Source: Alphaproteobacteria bacterium (GTDB taxonomy: Bacteria > Pseudomonadota > Alphaproteobacteria > UBA8366 > GCA-2717185). From it: a DNA stretch of 54,943 nucleotides. The stretch lies in NCBI GenBank assembly GCA_040905865.1, contig JBBDQU010000014.1, positions 1-54,943 of the forward strand, given 5' to 3'. Each line of letters opens with the position of its first letter. Positions within the stretch are counted from its first letter, which is position 1. Below, piece by piece: positions 38,227-46,139 of the stretch. The position numbers were made by a program, and so were the translations under genes. The notes beneath the pieces are model-generated. The model saw only the letters and a program-made list of their open reading frames with translations. It was not told where the DNA came from and ran no database searches.

Positions 38227-38300
38227 ATCGGAATCACCCGGGTGATTCCGATGAACCACGTGAATTTGCTTTTAATCCAAAAAAATAGAGCAGATTCACG
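38227..38300. promoter_or_regulatory. Operator-like palindromes upstream of the tartrate/malate dehydrogenase gene
   Basis: A perfect 26-bp palindrome (arms ATCGGAATCACCC and GGGTGATTCCGAT, 38227-38252, no spacer) is followed by an imperfect inverted repeat, CGTGAATTTGCT (38259-38270) and AGCAGATTCACG (38289-38300), 11 of 12 bases paired across 18 bases. The rest of the roughly 300-base gap after the atp terminator shows no gene. The palindrome ends 83 bases before the ATG and may be a repressor or activator site. Confidence 0.6.
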
Positions 38301-38334
38301 CCTTAGTCTCTGACCAGGAAAGGAAGCTTCGGAT

Positions 38335-39411
38335 ATGCGGCAATATAAAATCGCTTCAATACCCGGCGACGGGATCGGGCCGGAAGTCATCGGCGCCGGG
38401 TTGGAAGTGCTGAACGTGCTGCAGGAGCGTGCTGGCGATTTCCGCATCGACGTTACGCATTTCGACTGGGGCGCCGACCGCTATCGCCGGACGGGCGCCA
38501 TGATGCCGGAAGACGGCCTGGACCGGATCCGAAATTTCGATGCGATCTATTTCGGTTCGGCCGGCGATCCGGACGTTCCCGACCACATCACGCTGTGGGG
38601 CCTGCGGCTGGCGATATGCCAGGGCTTCGATCAATACGCCAATGTGCGACCGGCGCGGGTGCTGCCGGGCGTGACCTGCCCGCTGTCCGGATACGGTCCC
38701 GGCGATTTCGACTGGGTCATCGTGCGTGAAAACTCCGAAGGCGAATATGCCGGGGTCGGCGGGCGGGCGCATCGCGGCCATGCGGCGGAAGTCGGCATGG
38801 ATGTTGCCGTGTTTACCCGCACAGGCGTGGCGCGGATCATGCGCTTCGCCTTCGAACTGGCGCGGACGCGACCGCGCAAATTGCTGACCGTGGTGACGAA
38901 ATCCAACGCGCAGCGCCATGGCATGGTGATGTGGGACGATATATTCGCGGAAGTGAAGACCGAATACCCCGACGTGACCACCGACAAGATGCTGGTCGAC
39001 GCCATGACGACGCGCATGGTCCTGAATCCGAAGAGTATCGACGTCGTGGTGGCGAGTAATTTACATGCCGATGTGCTCAGCGACCTGGCGGCGGCGTTGT
39101 CGGGCAGTCTTGGCATCGCGCCGACCGCGAACCTGAACCCGGAACGGAAATTCCCTTCGATGTTCGAACCGATTCACGGTTCCGCATTCGATATCATGGG
39201 AAAGGGCGTTGCCGACCCCATTGGCAGCTTCTGGTCCGCGGTAATGCTGCTGGAGCACATTGGGGAGCCCGCGGCGGCGAAGCGCCTCATGCGGGCCATA
39301 GAGCGCGTTACGGCGGCCGGAGAGGTCATGCCGGCGGATCTCGGGGGCACGGCAACGACAGCCGATGTCACGGCGGCCGTATGCGATGCGATTCGGATCG
39401 AAAACCAGTAG
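38335..39411 (+). CDS. Tartrate/D-malate dehydrogenase-like decarboxylating dehydrogenase
   Basis: 358 residues of the isocitrate/isopropylmalate dehydrogenase family. The start IASIPGDGIGPEVIGAGL, the block HITLWGLRLAICQGFDQYAN then VRPARVLPG, and VIVRENSEGEYAGVGGR match the TtuC/DmlA (tartrate dehydrogenase, D-malate dehydrogenase) branch and not LeuB. Metal-binding aspartates lie in VDAMTTRMVLNPKSIDVVVA and LHADVLSDL. It oxidises and decarboxylates a 2-hydroxy acid using NAD and a divalent metal. AGGAAAGGAAG precedes the ATG. Exact substrate specificity cannot be read from the sequence. Confidence 0.85.
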   Translation: MRQYKIASIPGDGIGPEVIGAGLEVLNVLQERAGDFRIDVTHFDWGADRYRRTGAMMPEDGLDRIRNFDAIYFGSAGDPDVPDHITLWGLRLAICQGFDQYANVRPARVLPGVTCPLSGYGPGDFDWVIVRENSEGEYAGVGGRAHRGHAAEVGMDVAVFTRTGVARIMRFAFELARTRPRKLLTVVTKSNAQRHGMVMWDDIFAEVKTEYPDVTTDKMLVDAMTTRMVLNPKSIDVVVASNLHADVLSDLAAALSGSLGIAPTANLNPERKFPSMFEPIHGSAFDIMGKGVADPIGSFWSAVMLLEHIGEPAAAKRLMRAIERVTAAGEVMPADLGGTATTADVTAAVCDAIRIENQ

Positions 39412-39438
39412 ACGACGCGGAGCCGGACGGCGGGAAGC

Positions 39439-39774
39439 CTACCGCAGCGCCTTTGTAACCGGAATATCGCCCTGGGCGACATTGGCGAGTTGCGGCAGCA
39501 GGTTCAGGCGGGACTGGGTCATGAAGCGGTTAAAGAATGTGTTGCTGTCATCGCACCGGAATCGCCACAGGACCCTGCTGTTCTGTCCTGATCCGTCGTT
39601 TGACGGCAGTTCCACGGCGACAAAGACCGGTTCCTGGCGAGACCGCATGACCATCGCGGCGGAAATGAACAGGATGAGGGGCGAGAAATAAACGAGCAAC
39701 AGGAACCCTGCGGCGCGATTCGCGAAGGTTTCCGGTTTCAGGAAGGCGTTTGAATGTATGTCGTTGCTGGCCAT
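39439..39774 (-). CDS. Miniature sugar-transferase-like membrane protein, catalytic dyad missing
   Basis: 111 residues. It aligns by eye with bacterial polyprenyl-phosphate sugar transferases (PF02397): one membrane helix (AAGFLLLVYFSPLILFISAA, matching the usual LLLLSPLLL helix), then RSRQEPVFVAV and WRFRCDD (matching the GPVFF...KFRTM block), and SRLNLLPQLANVAQGDI (matching SLDELPQLLNVLKGDMS). The middle 60-80 residues are absent and the conserved Asp-Glu of the DELPQ motif is replaced by Asn-Leu, so it is probably not an enzyme. AGGGGA precedes the ATG. It is monocistronic, convergent with the dehydrogenase gene. Confidence 0.65.
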   Translation of the reverse strand: MASNDIHSNAFLKPETFANRAAGFLLLVYFSPLILFISAAMVMRSRQEPVFVAVELPSNDGSGQNSRVLWRFRCDDSNTFFNRFMTQSRLNLLPQLANVAQGDIPVTKALR

Positions 39775-39970
39775 CGCGGTTCCCCTGCATACGAATTCGG
39801 CACTCTTTGCGGTGCCGGCTCAATTGCGGGGGTGAATAAACAATTTTTTAACACGCAAATACGTCACCCAAATGGGTTGGCGACTGAATTTTTCATGGCC
39901 CGATGCGAAATTATCGCACATCGGGTTTCAAGGGAACCGCAACAGGCGATTCCAGCCAAGCACGATCCGC

Positions 39971-40300
39971 TCAATGCGAATTGCCGTGGCGGACCACGTA
40001 GCAACCGTCCTGCATACCCGAAAAAATCTCATTCACCTGCGGATGCGATACCGGATCGCCGGATTCGTCAAACAGCAGGTTCTGTTCGGAAACATAGGCA
40101 ATATAGGTCGTGTCCGAATTTTCCGCGAGAAGATGATAGAAGGGCTGGTCTTTCGACGGCCTGTTTTTCTCCGGAATCGAATCCCACCATTCGTCCGTAT
40201 TGGCAAATACGGGATCGACGTCAAATATGACGCCGCGGAACGAATGCACGCGATGGCGAACGATATGCCCAATACCGAATTTTGCGGTTCTTATGGTCAA
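39971..40300 (-). CDS. hspQ: HspQ-family heat-shock/DNA-binding protein
   Basis: 109 residues with a TTG start, beginning MTIRTAKFGIGHIVRHRVHS, then FRGVIFDVDPVFANTDEWW and KDQPFYHLLAENSDTTYIAY with VSEQNLL, the full HspQ (YccV) signature. In enterobacteria HspQ tunes Lon-dependent degradation and binds hemimethylated DNA. An in-frame ATG at 40345 would add 15 residues without family similarity, so the TTG is preferred. It is a single gene on the minus strand. Confidence 0.85.
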   Translation of the reverse strand: MTIRTAKFGIGHIVRHRVHSFRGVIFDVDPVFANTDEWWDSIPEKNRPSKDQPFYHLLAENSDTTYIAYVSEQNLLFDESGDPVSHPQVNEIFSGMQDGCYVVRHGNSH

Positions 40301-40426
40301 TTCGTGTAGTCCTGCAACGGATTGTGGGACCTGATTATACAACATTCTTGGGCTGTCAGGCCATATCCAACGGAATTCGAAGGTGAAAAACATGTGTGGC
40401 GTCATGACGCGGCGCCTGCACGCCGG

Positions 40427-41215
40427 TCAGCGGCCGGTAAATGCTGGTTTCCGTTTTCCGACAAAGGCGGCGATGCCTTCGCGGCCGTCATCGCTCCGCG
40501 CCATCTCCGCAATGGCGCGCGATTCGAGTTCCATCTGTGTTTCCAGCGGGTTGGTAAAACTTTCCACCAGCATTTTCTTCACCATGCCCAGCGCCTGTGT
40601 GGCGCCGCCTGCCAGGTACTCCACCAGGGACTCCGCTTCCTTCATCAGCGCGCCGTCGTCGACGACCCGGTTGACAAGGCCCCATTCCAGGGCTTCCCCG
40701 GCGCTGAGCATGCGGTTCGTCAGCATCAGTTCCTGGGTCCGCCGAAGGCCGATAAGCCGCGGCAGAAACCACGTCGAACCGCCGTCCGGGGAAAGTCCCG
40801 CCGCCGTGTAGGCCATCGTGAATCGCGCGCCGCGCGCCGCCAGCACCAGATCGCCGGATGCGGCGAGGCTCATCCCGGCGCCGGCCGCCATGCCGTTCAC
40901 CGCGATGACCAGCGGTGCGTCCATGCGGGTGAAACGGGATATCGCCGCATGGAAGCAGGTCGTGATTTCCTTCAGCCTGGCGCCCGTTTCCGTGCCGAAC
41001 CGGCTGAAGGTTTTCAGGTCGCCGCCGGCGCTGAACATTTTTCCGGCGCCGGTCAGCAGCACCGCGCGAATGGCAGGATCCTCGTCACACCGGATCGCCG
41101 CCAGCATCAGGTCCCGGGCCATGTCGTCGTTGAGGCTGTTGGCCGCATCGGGCCGGTTCAGCGTAATCCGCGCAACCTGCCCGGATATTTCGAACAACAG
41201 GGTATCGTAGGACAT
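40427..41215 (-). CDS. Enoyl-CoA hydratase/isomerase family protein
   Basis: 262 residues of the crotonase fold. ARITLNRPDAANSLNDDMARDL is the N-terminal block, AVLLTGAGKMFSAGGDLKTF the oxyanion-hole block, and PLVIAVNGMAAGAGMSLAAS the second. At the second catalytic position the segment AYTAAGLSPDGGSTWFLPRL has Asp (SPDGGST), as in isomerase or acyl-CoA members and not the Glu of true hydratases. The substrate is a CoA thioester of unknown chain. It is 30 bases downstream of the carboxymuconolactone decarboxylase-like gene on the same strand. Confidence 0.87.
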   Translation of the reverse strand: MSYDTLLFEISGQVARITLNRPDAANSLNDDMARDLMLAAIRCDEDPAIRAVLLTGAGKMFSAGGDLKTFSRFGTETGARLKEITTCFHAAISRFTRMDAPLVIAVNGMAAGAGMSLAASGDLVLAARGARFTMAYTAAGLSPDGGSTWFLPRLIGLRRTQELMLTNRMLSAGEALEWGLVNRVVDDGALMKEAESLVEYLAGGATQALGMVKKMLVESFTNPLETQMELESRAIAEMARSDDGREGIAAFVGKRKPAFTGR

Positions 41216-41245
41216 GGCCGGCGGCTTTCCAGTGGCGTCCGGGTC

Positions 41246-41626
41246 TTATTCGGCGTCGATTTCAGCGAAAACCTGCTTGGCGACGCTGGTTGCGTCGATT
41301 GCCGCCGGGGCGCCGCAATAGGGCAGGACATGCAGGAAGATTTCCTTGATTTCGTCGCGCGTCAGGCCGTTGTTCAGGGCGCCGCGGACATGCACGGCAA
41401 TTTCATGCGGCCGGTTCAGCGCCGCCAGCATGGCAAGGGTCATGAAACTGCGGGTCCGCCGGTCGATACCGGGGCGCGTCCATATCTGCCCCCAGGCGAA
41501 TTCCGTGGTCACCTCCATCATGGCGCGGCTGAAATCCGCCGGATCCTTCATTGTGGAATCGACGCGTTTGCTGCCCAGGACCTCGCGGCGGACCTGTTCG
41601 CCTTTCTTGTATGCTTCGCTCGTCAT
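41246..41626 (-). CDS. Carboxymuconolactone decarboxylase family protein (PcaC-like)
   Basis: 126 residues. RREVLGSKRVDSTMKDPADF then SRAMMEVTTEFAWGQIWTRP and LPYCGAPAAIDATSVAKQVF match gamma-carboxymuconolactone decarboxylases of the PcaC type. There is a single Cys in the PYCG motif and no CxxC, so it is not an AhpD-like peroxidase. It lies with the enoyl-CoA hydratase and N-formylglutamate amidohydrolase genes in one minus-strand group, but no other protocatechuate gene is near. Confidence 0.8.
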   Translation of the reverse strand: MTSEAYKKGEQVRREVLGSKRVDSTMKDPADFSRAMMEVTTEFAWGQIWTRPGIDRRTRSFMTLAMLAALNRPHEIAVHVRGALNNGLTRDEIKEIFLHVLPYCGAPAAIDATSVAKQVFAEIDAE

Positions 41627-41664
41627 GTGGATGTTCCTTTCACTCCTGGATGGTTGGGTTCAGC

Positions 41665-42468
41665 TTATCCGGCGCCATGGTCCCGGCCCCAGCGCAGCAT
41701 GGCCTCCAGAAACTGTTTGAGCACGGGACGAATGCCGTTGGCCAGATCTTCGCGAAACCTGTATGGCGGCTGCTCTTCCATATAGGTGATCTGCGACAGT
41801 TCCAACTGCATCGCGTGGATACCGTTCGACGGGTCGCCGTAATGGCGGGTAATATGGCCGCCCTTGAAGCGGCCGTTCAGGATGGCGCTGTAGCCGACGG
41901 CCCGTTCCGCGATCGCGACAAGCTCGGCTGCCAGGGCGCCGGCGCAGGCTGTTCCGTTGCCCGACCCCAGGTTGATGTCGGGAAGCCGGCCCTCGAAAAA
42001 GCGCGGCTCTACCGAGCGGATTGAATGCGCATCCCACAGCAGGGCATAGCCATGGGCATCGCGGATCTCCGCAAGGGTGTCGGAAAGCCTGTCATGATAG
42101 GGCTGCCAATAGGCATCGCGCCGCGCTGCGGTTTCCGCCTTGTCCGGCGCTGCCCCGGGCCGGTAAATCGGCGATTTGTCGAACTGCAGCAGCGGGCAGA
42201 GCTCCGTGACGTCCTGTCCCGGATACAGGGAACTGCCATCCGGCGGTCGGTTCAGGTCGACGACATAGCGCGAATGCGTTGCGACAATGAAGGATGCGTC
42301 GAGGTCATGTGCGAAATTGTACAGGCGATCGACATGCCAGTCGGCGTCGGGCGACGTCACCGCGGACGCCGTCATGCGGGCCGCCAAAGTTTCGGGAATA
42401 TGGGTGCCGGCATGCGGAACGCTGATCAGCAGGGGCGAACGACCCTTCGACGTTTCATAAAGTTTCAT
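41665..42468 (-). CDS. N-formylglutamate amidohydrolase (HutG-like)
   Basis: 267 residues. The family core is visible: LLISVPHAGTHIPETL with metal ligands, DWHVDRLYNFAHDLDASF, SRYVVDLNRPPDG, LLWDAHSIRS and LNGRFKGGHITRHYGDP. It hydrolyses N-formyl-L-glutamate to glutamate and formate at the end of histidine degradation, but no other hut gene is present. The ATG at 42468 (MKLYETSKGRSP) is chosen over an upstream in-frame start in Cys-rich, non-conserved sequence. Confidence 0.88.
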   Translation of the reverse strand: MKLYETSKGRSPLLISVPHAGTHIPETLAARMTASAVTSPDADWHVDRLYNFAHDLDASFIVATHSRYVVDLNRPPDGSSLYPGQDVTELCPLLQFDKSPIYRPGAAPDKAETAARRDAYWQPYHDRLSDTLAEIRDAHGYALLWDAHSIRSVEPRFFEGRLPDINLGSGNGTACAGALAAELVAIAERAVGYSAILNGRFKGGHITRHYGDPSNGIHAMQLELSQITYMEEQPPYRFREDLANGIRPVLKQFLEAMLRWGRDHGAG

Positions 42469-42694
42469 GCTGAATTGCTGCCATTCACAATACTGACGCC
42501 TGCTGCGACAGGTGCAGCATATCGGCAAATTTCCCGCGATGCACGATACGGCGATGAATTGCGGCGCATGTAATTTTCCCGCGAGACAAAATCATGGCGG
42601 AATGACCAGTTTTCCCTTGCAAACGAGCCAGCTTGACGGCATATAGCGCGGCTCTTGCGACGCCGGTTTCGCCATTGAGTAGGGAATGCGCCCG

Positions 42695-43153
42695 ATGACC
42701 GAAAACCTCACCGCCGAGTACCCTCTGGTATCGATGGATTCCGTCGATACGAACCCGGAGACGGCACCGAGCTTTACACCCAATACCGATCATTTCGTGG
42801 AAGAGGATGGTGTCCGATTCGCAGGAAAGCATCTGATTATCGACCTGTTCGGTGCAAAGCGGCTGGACGATATCAAATTCATCGACGCGACGTTGCGGGA
42901 TTGTATCAAGGTGTCGGGCGCCACCCTGCTGCATCTGCATTTGCATCATTTCACGGAAAACAGCGGCGTATCCGGCGTGGCCGTTCTGGCGGAATCCCAT
43001 ATCAGTATCCATAGCTGGCCGGAATACGGCTATGCGGCAATGGATGTGTTCATGTGCGGCGAAACGGAGCCGCATCTGGCTGTTGAAGTCCTGCGGCGCG
43101 CCTTCAAGCCGGAACGTATTGAAGTGGGGGAACATCGCCGGGGCAGGTTGTGA
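42695..43153 (+). CDS. speH: S-adenosylmethionine decarboxylase proenzyme
   Basis: 152 residues of the prokaryotic SAMDC type. The self-cleavage serine, which becomes the pyruvoyl group, lies in ESHISIHSWPEYGYAAMDVF. DLFGAKRLDDIKFIDATLRD is the N-terminal block. AGGGA is nine bases before ATG 42695; an ATG at 42686 directly abuts AGGGA and is less likely. The product supplies decarboxylated SAM to SpeE, whose GTG overlaps the speH stop (GTGA at 43150-43153). Confidence 0.93.
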   Translation: MTENLTAEYPLVSMDSVDTNPETAPSFTPNTDHFVEEDGVRFAGKHLIIDLFGAKRLDDIKFIDATLRDCIKVSGATLLHLHLHHFTENSGVSGVAVLAESHISIHSWPEYGYAAMDVFMCGETEPHLAVEVLRRAFKPERIEVGEHRRGRL

Positions 43154-44001
43154 GCGATGACTGGTTCGAGGAAACGCTCTACCCCGGCGTACATTCCCGG
43201 CTCCGTATAGACAGGCTGCTGTATCAGGGCGATAGCGAACACCAGCGCCTCGAACTGTTCGAAAATGATCGCTTCGGCCGGGTCTTGACGCTGAACGGCG
43301 TCGTCCAGACCACCGAAGCGGACGAATTTATCTATCATGAAATGCTGACCCATGTGCCGGTGCTGGCGCACGGGCAGGCGCGCGAGGTCATGGTCATCGG
43401 CGGCGGCGACGGCGGCATGATCGAGGAGGTCCTGAAGCATCGCACCGTCAGCCGCGTCACCCTGGTGGAAATCGATGCCGGGGTTATCGAGTTTTCTAAA
43501 AAATACCTCGGCGCGATCTGCGGCGATGCGTTTGACGATCCGCGCACCAGTATCGTCATCGCCGACGGGCTGTTTCACGCTGAAACGACCCATGACCGCT
43601 ATGACGTCATCATCGTCGATTCGACGGATCCCATCGGGCCGGGCGAGGCGCTTTTTTCCGATCGTTTTTACCGGGCCTGCCGGCGGTGTCTTGCGCCGGG
43701 CGGGGTGATGGTGACGCAGAACGGCGTACCCTTCATGCAGCCGGGAGAACTGGCGAAATCCGTGGCGGCGATGCGCGCCCTGTTCGCGGATGCCGGCTGC
43801 TATCTGGCGGCGGTTCCGACTTATATGGGCGGCAGCATGGCGTTCGGCTGGGCGACGGATGACACAGCGCTGCGCACCACCGGCCTGCCGCTACTGGAAT
43901 CGCGTTTCGAGGATGCCAGTATCGAAACACGCTATTATTGCCCTTCGGTTCATCAGGCGGCATTCGCCCTGCCGCGATATGTTCAGGATCTGATCGGCTG
44001 A
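43150..44001 (+). CDS. speE: Polyamine aminopropyltransferase (spermidine synthase)
   Basis: 283 residues from a GTG. The SAM-like binding site VMVIGGGDGGMIEEVLKH is near residue 80, VDSTDPIGPGEALFSDRFY is the catalytic-region block with Asp, and LNGVVQTTEADEFIYHEML is the N-terminal signature. It transfers aminopropyl from decarboxylated SAM to putrescine. It is coupled to speH by a GTGA overlap; the pair is a complete spermidine module. Confidence 0.95.
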   Translation: MSDDWFEETLYPGVHSRLRIDRLLYQGDSEHQRLELFENDRFGRVLTLNGVVQTTEADEFIYHEMLTHVPVLAHGQAREVMVIGGGDGGMIEEVLKHRTVSRVTLVEIDAGVIEFSKKYLGAICGDAFDDPRTSIVIADGLFHAETTHDRYDVIIVDSTDPIGPGEALFSDRFYRACRRCLAPGGVMVTQNGVPFMQPGELAKSVAAMRALFADAGCYLAAVPTYMGGSMAFGWATDDTALRTTGLPLLESRFEDASIETRYYCPSVHQAAFALPRYVQDLIG

Positions 44002-44203
44002 CATTACACCGGATGCATGTTTTCCATGCCGGTCGTGTTATGTAGAGACGATACCGGTACCGGGCGACAAAACGCAGACGTTCCTCCATCGCCGAAGTCT
44101 CTCTCCACGGCATCACACGTCCAGCCAAAAGCCAGAAGTGTTACCCATGCACTGAATAAACCAATATGGAACAGGGATGGTTCCGGACGCGCGTCCGCGC
44201 CGG

Positions 44204-45889
44204 TTATGCTACGGGTGCGGGGCCATCGCCGAGGACACTGCGTAATCCGGCAACGAATTCGGCCTTTTGGAACGGCTTTTCAAGAATCGTTGCGCCATTG
44301 TGCAAACCGCTGCGCTGCGCCGCGGCGGCCCGCGGGTAGCCGGACATGTATACGATTCTGATGTCCGGCTGGCGCCGGGCGGCCTCGGCGGCGAATTCCG
44401 GGCCGCTCATGCCGCCGGGCAGGACCACGTCGACCAGGACGATATCGACAGGCGCCGCCTGCGCGATTTTTTCGAGACCGGACACACCGTCATGCGCCGT
44501 CAGGACCCGGTAGCCCAGGTCGCGAAGCAACCGGGCGACGACATCCCTGTAGTTCAGGTCATCCTCGACGACCAGCACCGTTCCGCTTCCGATCTGCGGT
44601 CCTTCGCCCCGATCTTTCTCGACGGGTGCGTCCAGGCGGGTCGCGCGCGGCAGGTACAGTCTTACCGTCGTCCCCTGATCGGCCGCGCTGACGATCGCCG
44701 CATGGCCACCGGACTGGTTGGCGAAGCCGAACACCATGGAAAGTCCCAGTCCGCTGCCCTGGCCGACCGGCTTGGTCGTGAAAAACGGCTCGAAGGCGTG
44801 TTCCAGGACATCCGGCGCCATGCCGGTTCCGGTATCGGTTATTGTCATGACGACGTATTCGCCGGGGCGAAGATCCGCCGGCGCCGCCGTACCGGCGCCG
44901 TCATGCCGCAGGTTGGATGTCTCGACGGTCAGCTTCCCCCCCGCCGGCATGGCGTCGCGGGCATTGATGGCGAGGTTGAGCAGCGCGCTTTCCAGGTGAT
45001 GGGGGTCCACATAGGTCAGCCACAGTCCGTCATCCGGTTTCGCCTCGATCTCCACGGCGTTCCCGAGCGTGCGGTCCAGCATGCCCAGCATCGCCGAGAC
45101 GCCGTCGTTCAGGTTCAATACCTCGGGCATCAGCGCCTGCTTACTCGAAAAGGAAAGCAACTGACGGTTCAGCGCCGCGCCGCTGAGCGCCGCCCGCACC
45201 GCGGGTTCGATCAGCCCGTGGAGGTCGGAATCCTCCGCCAGCGCTTCCGACAGGTGATCGAGATTTCCGATGATGATACCCAGGATATTGTTGAAGTCAT
45301 GCGCAATACCGCCGGTCAGTTGCCCGACGGATTCCATCTTCTGGGCCTGGCGCAGCGAGGTTTCAAGTTCCCGGTGCGCCGTGATGTCGATGCCGATCGT
45401 TGCGACGCCAAAGAGCTTTCCGTCCCTGTCCATGGCCGGAAACTTGCTGACCGACCATATCTGGCGGGCGCCGTCATGGCGCTGCGCATCGCGTTCATAG
45501 GTTATGGCCCGGCGCTGTTGAATGACTTCGTTGTCATGGGCCCTGATCTTGTCCGCATCGCGCAGGTTTTCGACTTCCGATCCGGTCTTCCCGACGATCT
45601 GCGCGCCGTCGGTATTTAGCCATCTGGCATAGGCGTCATTGATGACGAGATAGCGTCCCTCGGTGTCCTTGACGGAGATGCACCAGGGCGAATTTTCGAC
45701 AATCGCCCGCAGATATGCCTCGCTGTCGCGCAGCGCCTTCTCGTCTGTCCATCGTCCGGGAGCAATCGCCAGGATATCGTCCGGGCTGGCGCACGGGCCG
45801 CAGTACGCCGCTTTCCCCGCGGACGGCATTGCCGAACTCTCCAGCGCCGTTACTCGCAGTTTCTGTTCTTCCGCGACGTCGTTCGCCAT
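44204..45889 (-). CDS. Hybrid PAS histidine kinase with C-terminal receiver domain
   Basis: 561 residues, no membrane helix, so probably cytosolic. A PAS domain lies at about 55-170 (LRAIVENSPWCISVKDTEGR to FGVATIGIDITAHRELE). The H-box is LTGGIAHDFNNILGIIIGNL, the N-box NLAINARDAMPAGGK, then G-boxes ITDTGTGMA and GQGSGLGLSMVFGF. The C-terminal receiver carries the phospho-acceptor Asp in DIVLVDVVLPGGMSGPE and Lys in ATILEKPFQK. The signal is unknown. Its kinase core is closely similar to the protein encoded at 51004-52584. No DNA-binding response regulator lies next to it. Confidence 0.93.
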   Translation of the reverse strand: MANDVAEEQKLRVTALESSAMPSAGKAAYCGPCASPDDILAIAPGRWTDEKALRDSEAYLRAIVENSPWCISVKDTEGRYLVINDAYARWLNTDGAQIVGKTGSEVENLRDADKIRAHDNEVIQQRRAITYERDAQRHDGARQIWSVSKFPAMDRDGKLFGVATIGIDITAHRELETSLRQAQKMESVGQLTGGIAHDFNNILGIIIGNLDHLSEALAEDSDLHGLIEPAVRAALSGAALNRQLLSFSSKQALMPEVLNLNDGVSAMLGMLDRTLGNAVEIEAKPDDGLWLTYVDPHHLESALLNLAINARDAMPAGGKLTVETSNLRHDGAGTAAPADLRPGEYVVMTITDTGTGMAPDVLEHAFEPFFTTKPVGQGSGLGLSMVFGFANQSGGHAAIVSAADQGTTVRLYLPRATRLDAPVEKDRGEGPQIGSGTVLVVEDDLNYRDVVARLLRDLGYRVLTAHDGVSGLEKIAQAAPVDIVLVDVVLPGGMSGPEFAAEAARRQPDIRIVYMSGYPRAAAAQRSGLHNGATILEKPFQKAEFVAGLRSVLGDGPAPVA

Positions 45890-46139
45890 GGGCTGGACTT
45901 TCCGTCAGGTGATCCAAACGCGTCAGAGTGGCGCCGATGCTCTTCAGCATGGATGCAGGCGCGGCAGATTATCAACTTTTAGTGCTAAAATATGGTTAAC
46001 ACTCGCGGCATGGCGAAAGATTCCGCAAATCCGGCAAATGTTTTGCAGTCATGACGGATGCCCGTTATAGGCGAGCGACGGTAGCGGCGGGGTTGCGTCC
46101 CTCCCGTCGCCGGAAAGAAGGACGGCGCATGACCGGCCG

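Noticed and set aside
39902-39930. Inverted repeat CCCGATG...CATCGGG downstream of hspQ as a terminator
   Set aside because: The stem contains a bulge and there is no T-run on the minus strand in the direction of hspQ transcription.
40322-41785. Plus-strand open frame opposite the crotonase and decarboxylase genes
   Set aside because: Shadow of well-supported minus-strand genes; it spans several unrelated genes and an intergenic gap without a ribosome binding site.
44267-45619. Plus-strand open frame opposite the hybrid kinase
   Set aside because: Antisense shadow caused by codon bias; no family resemblance.
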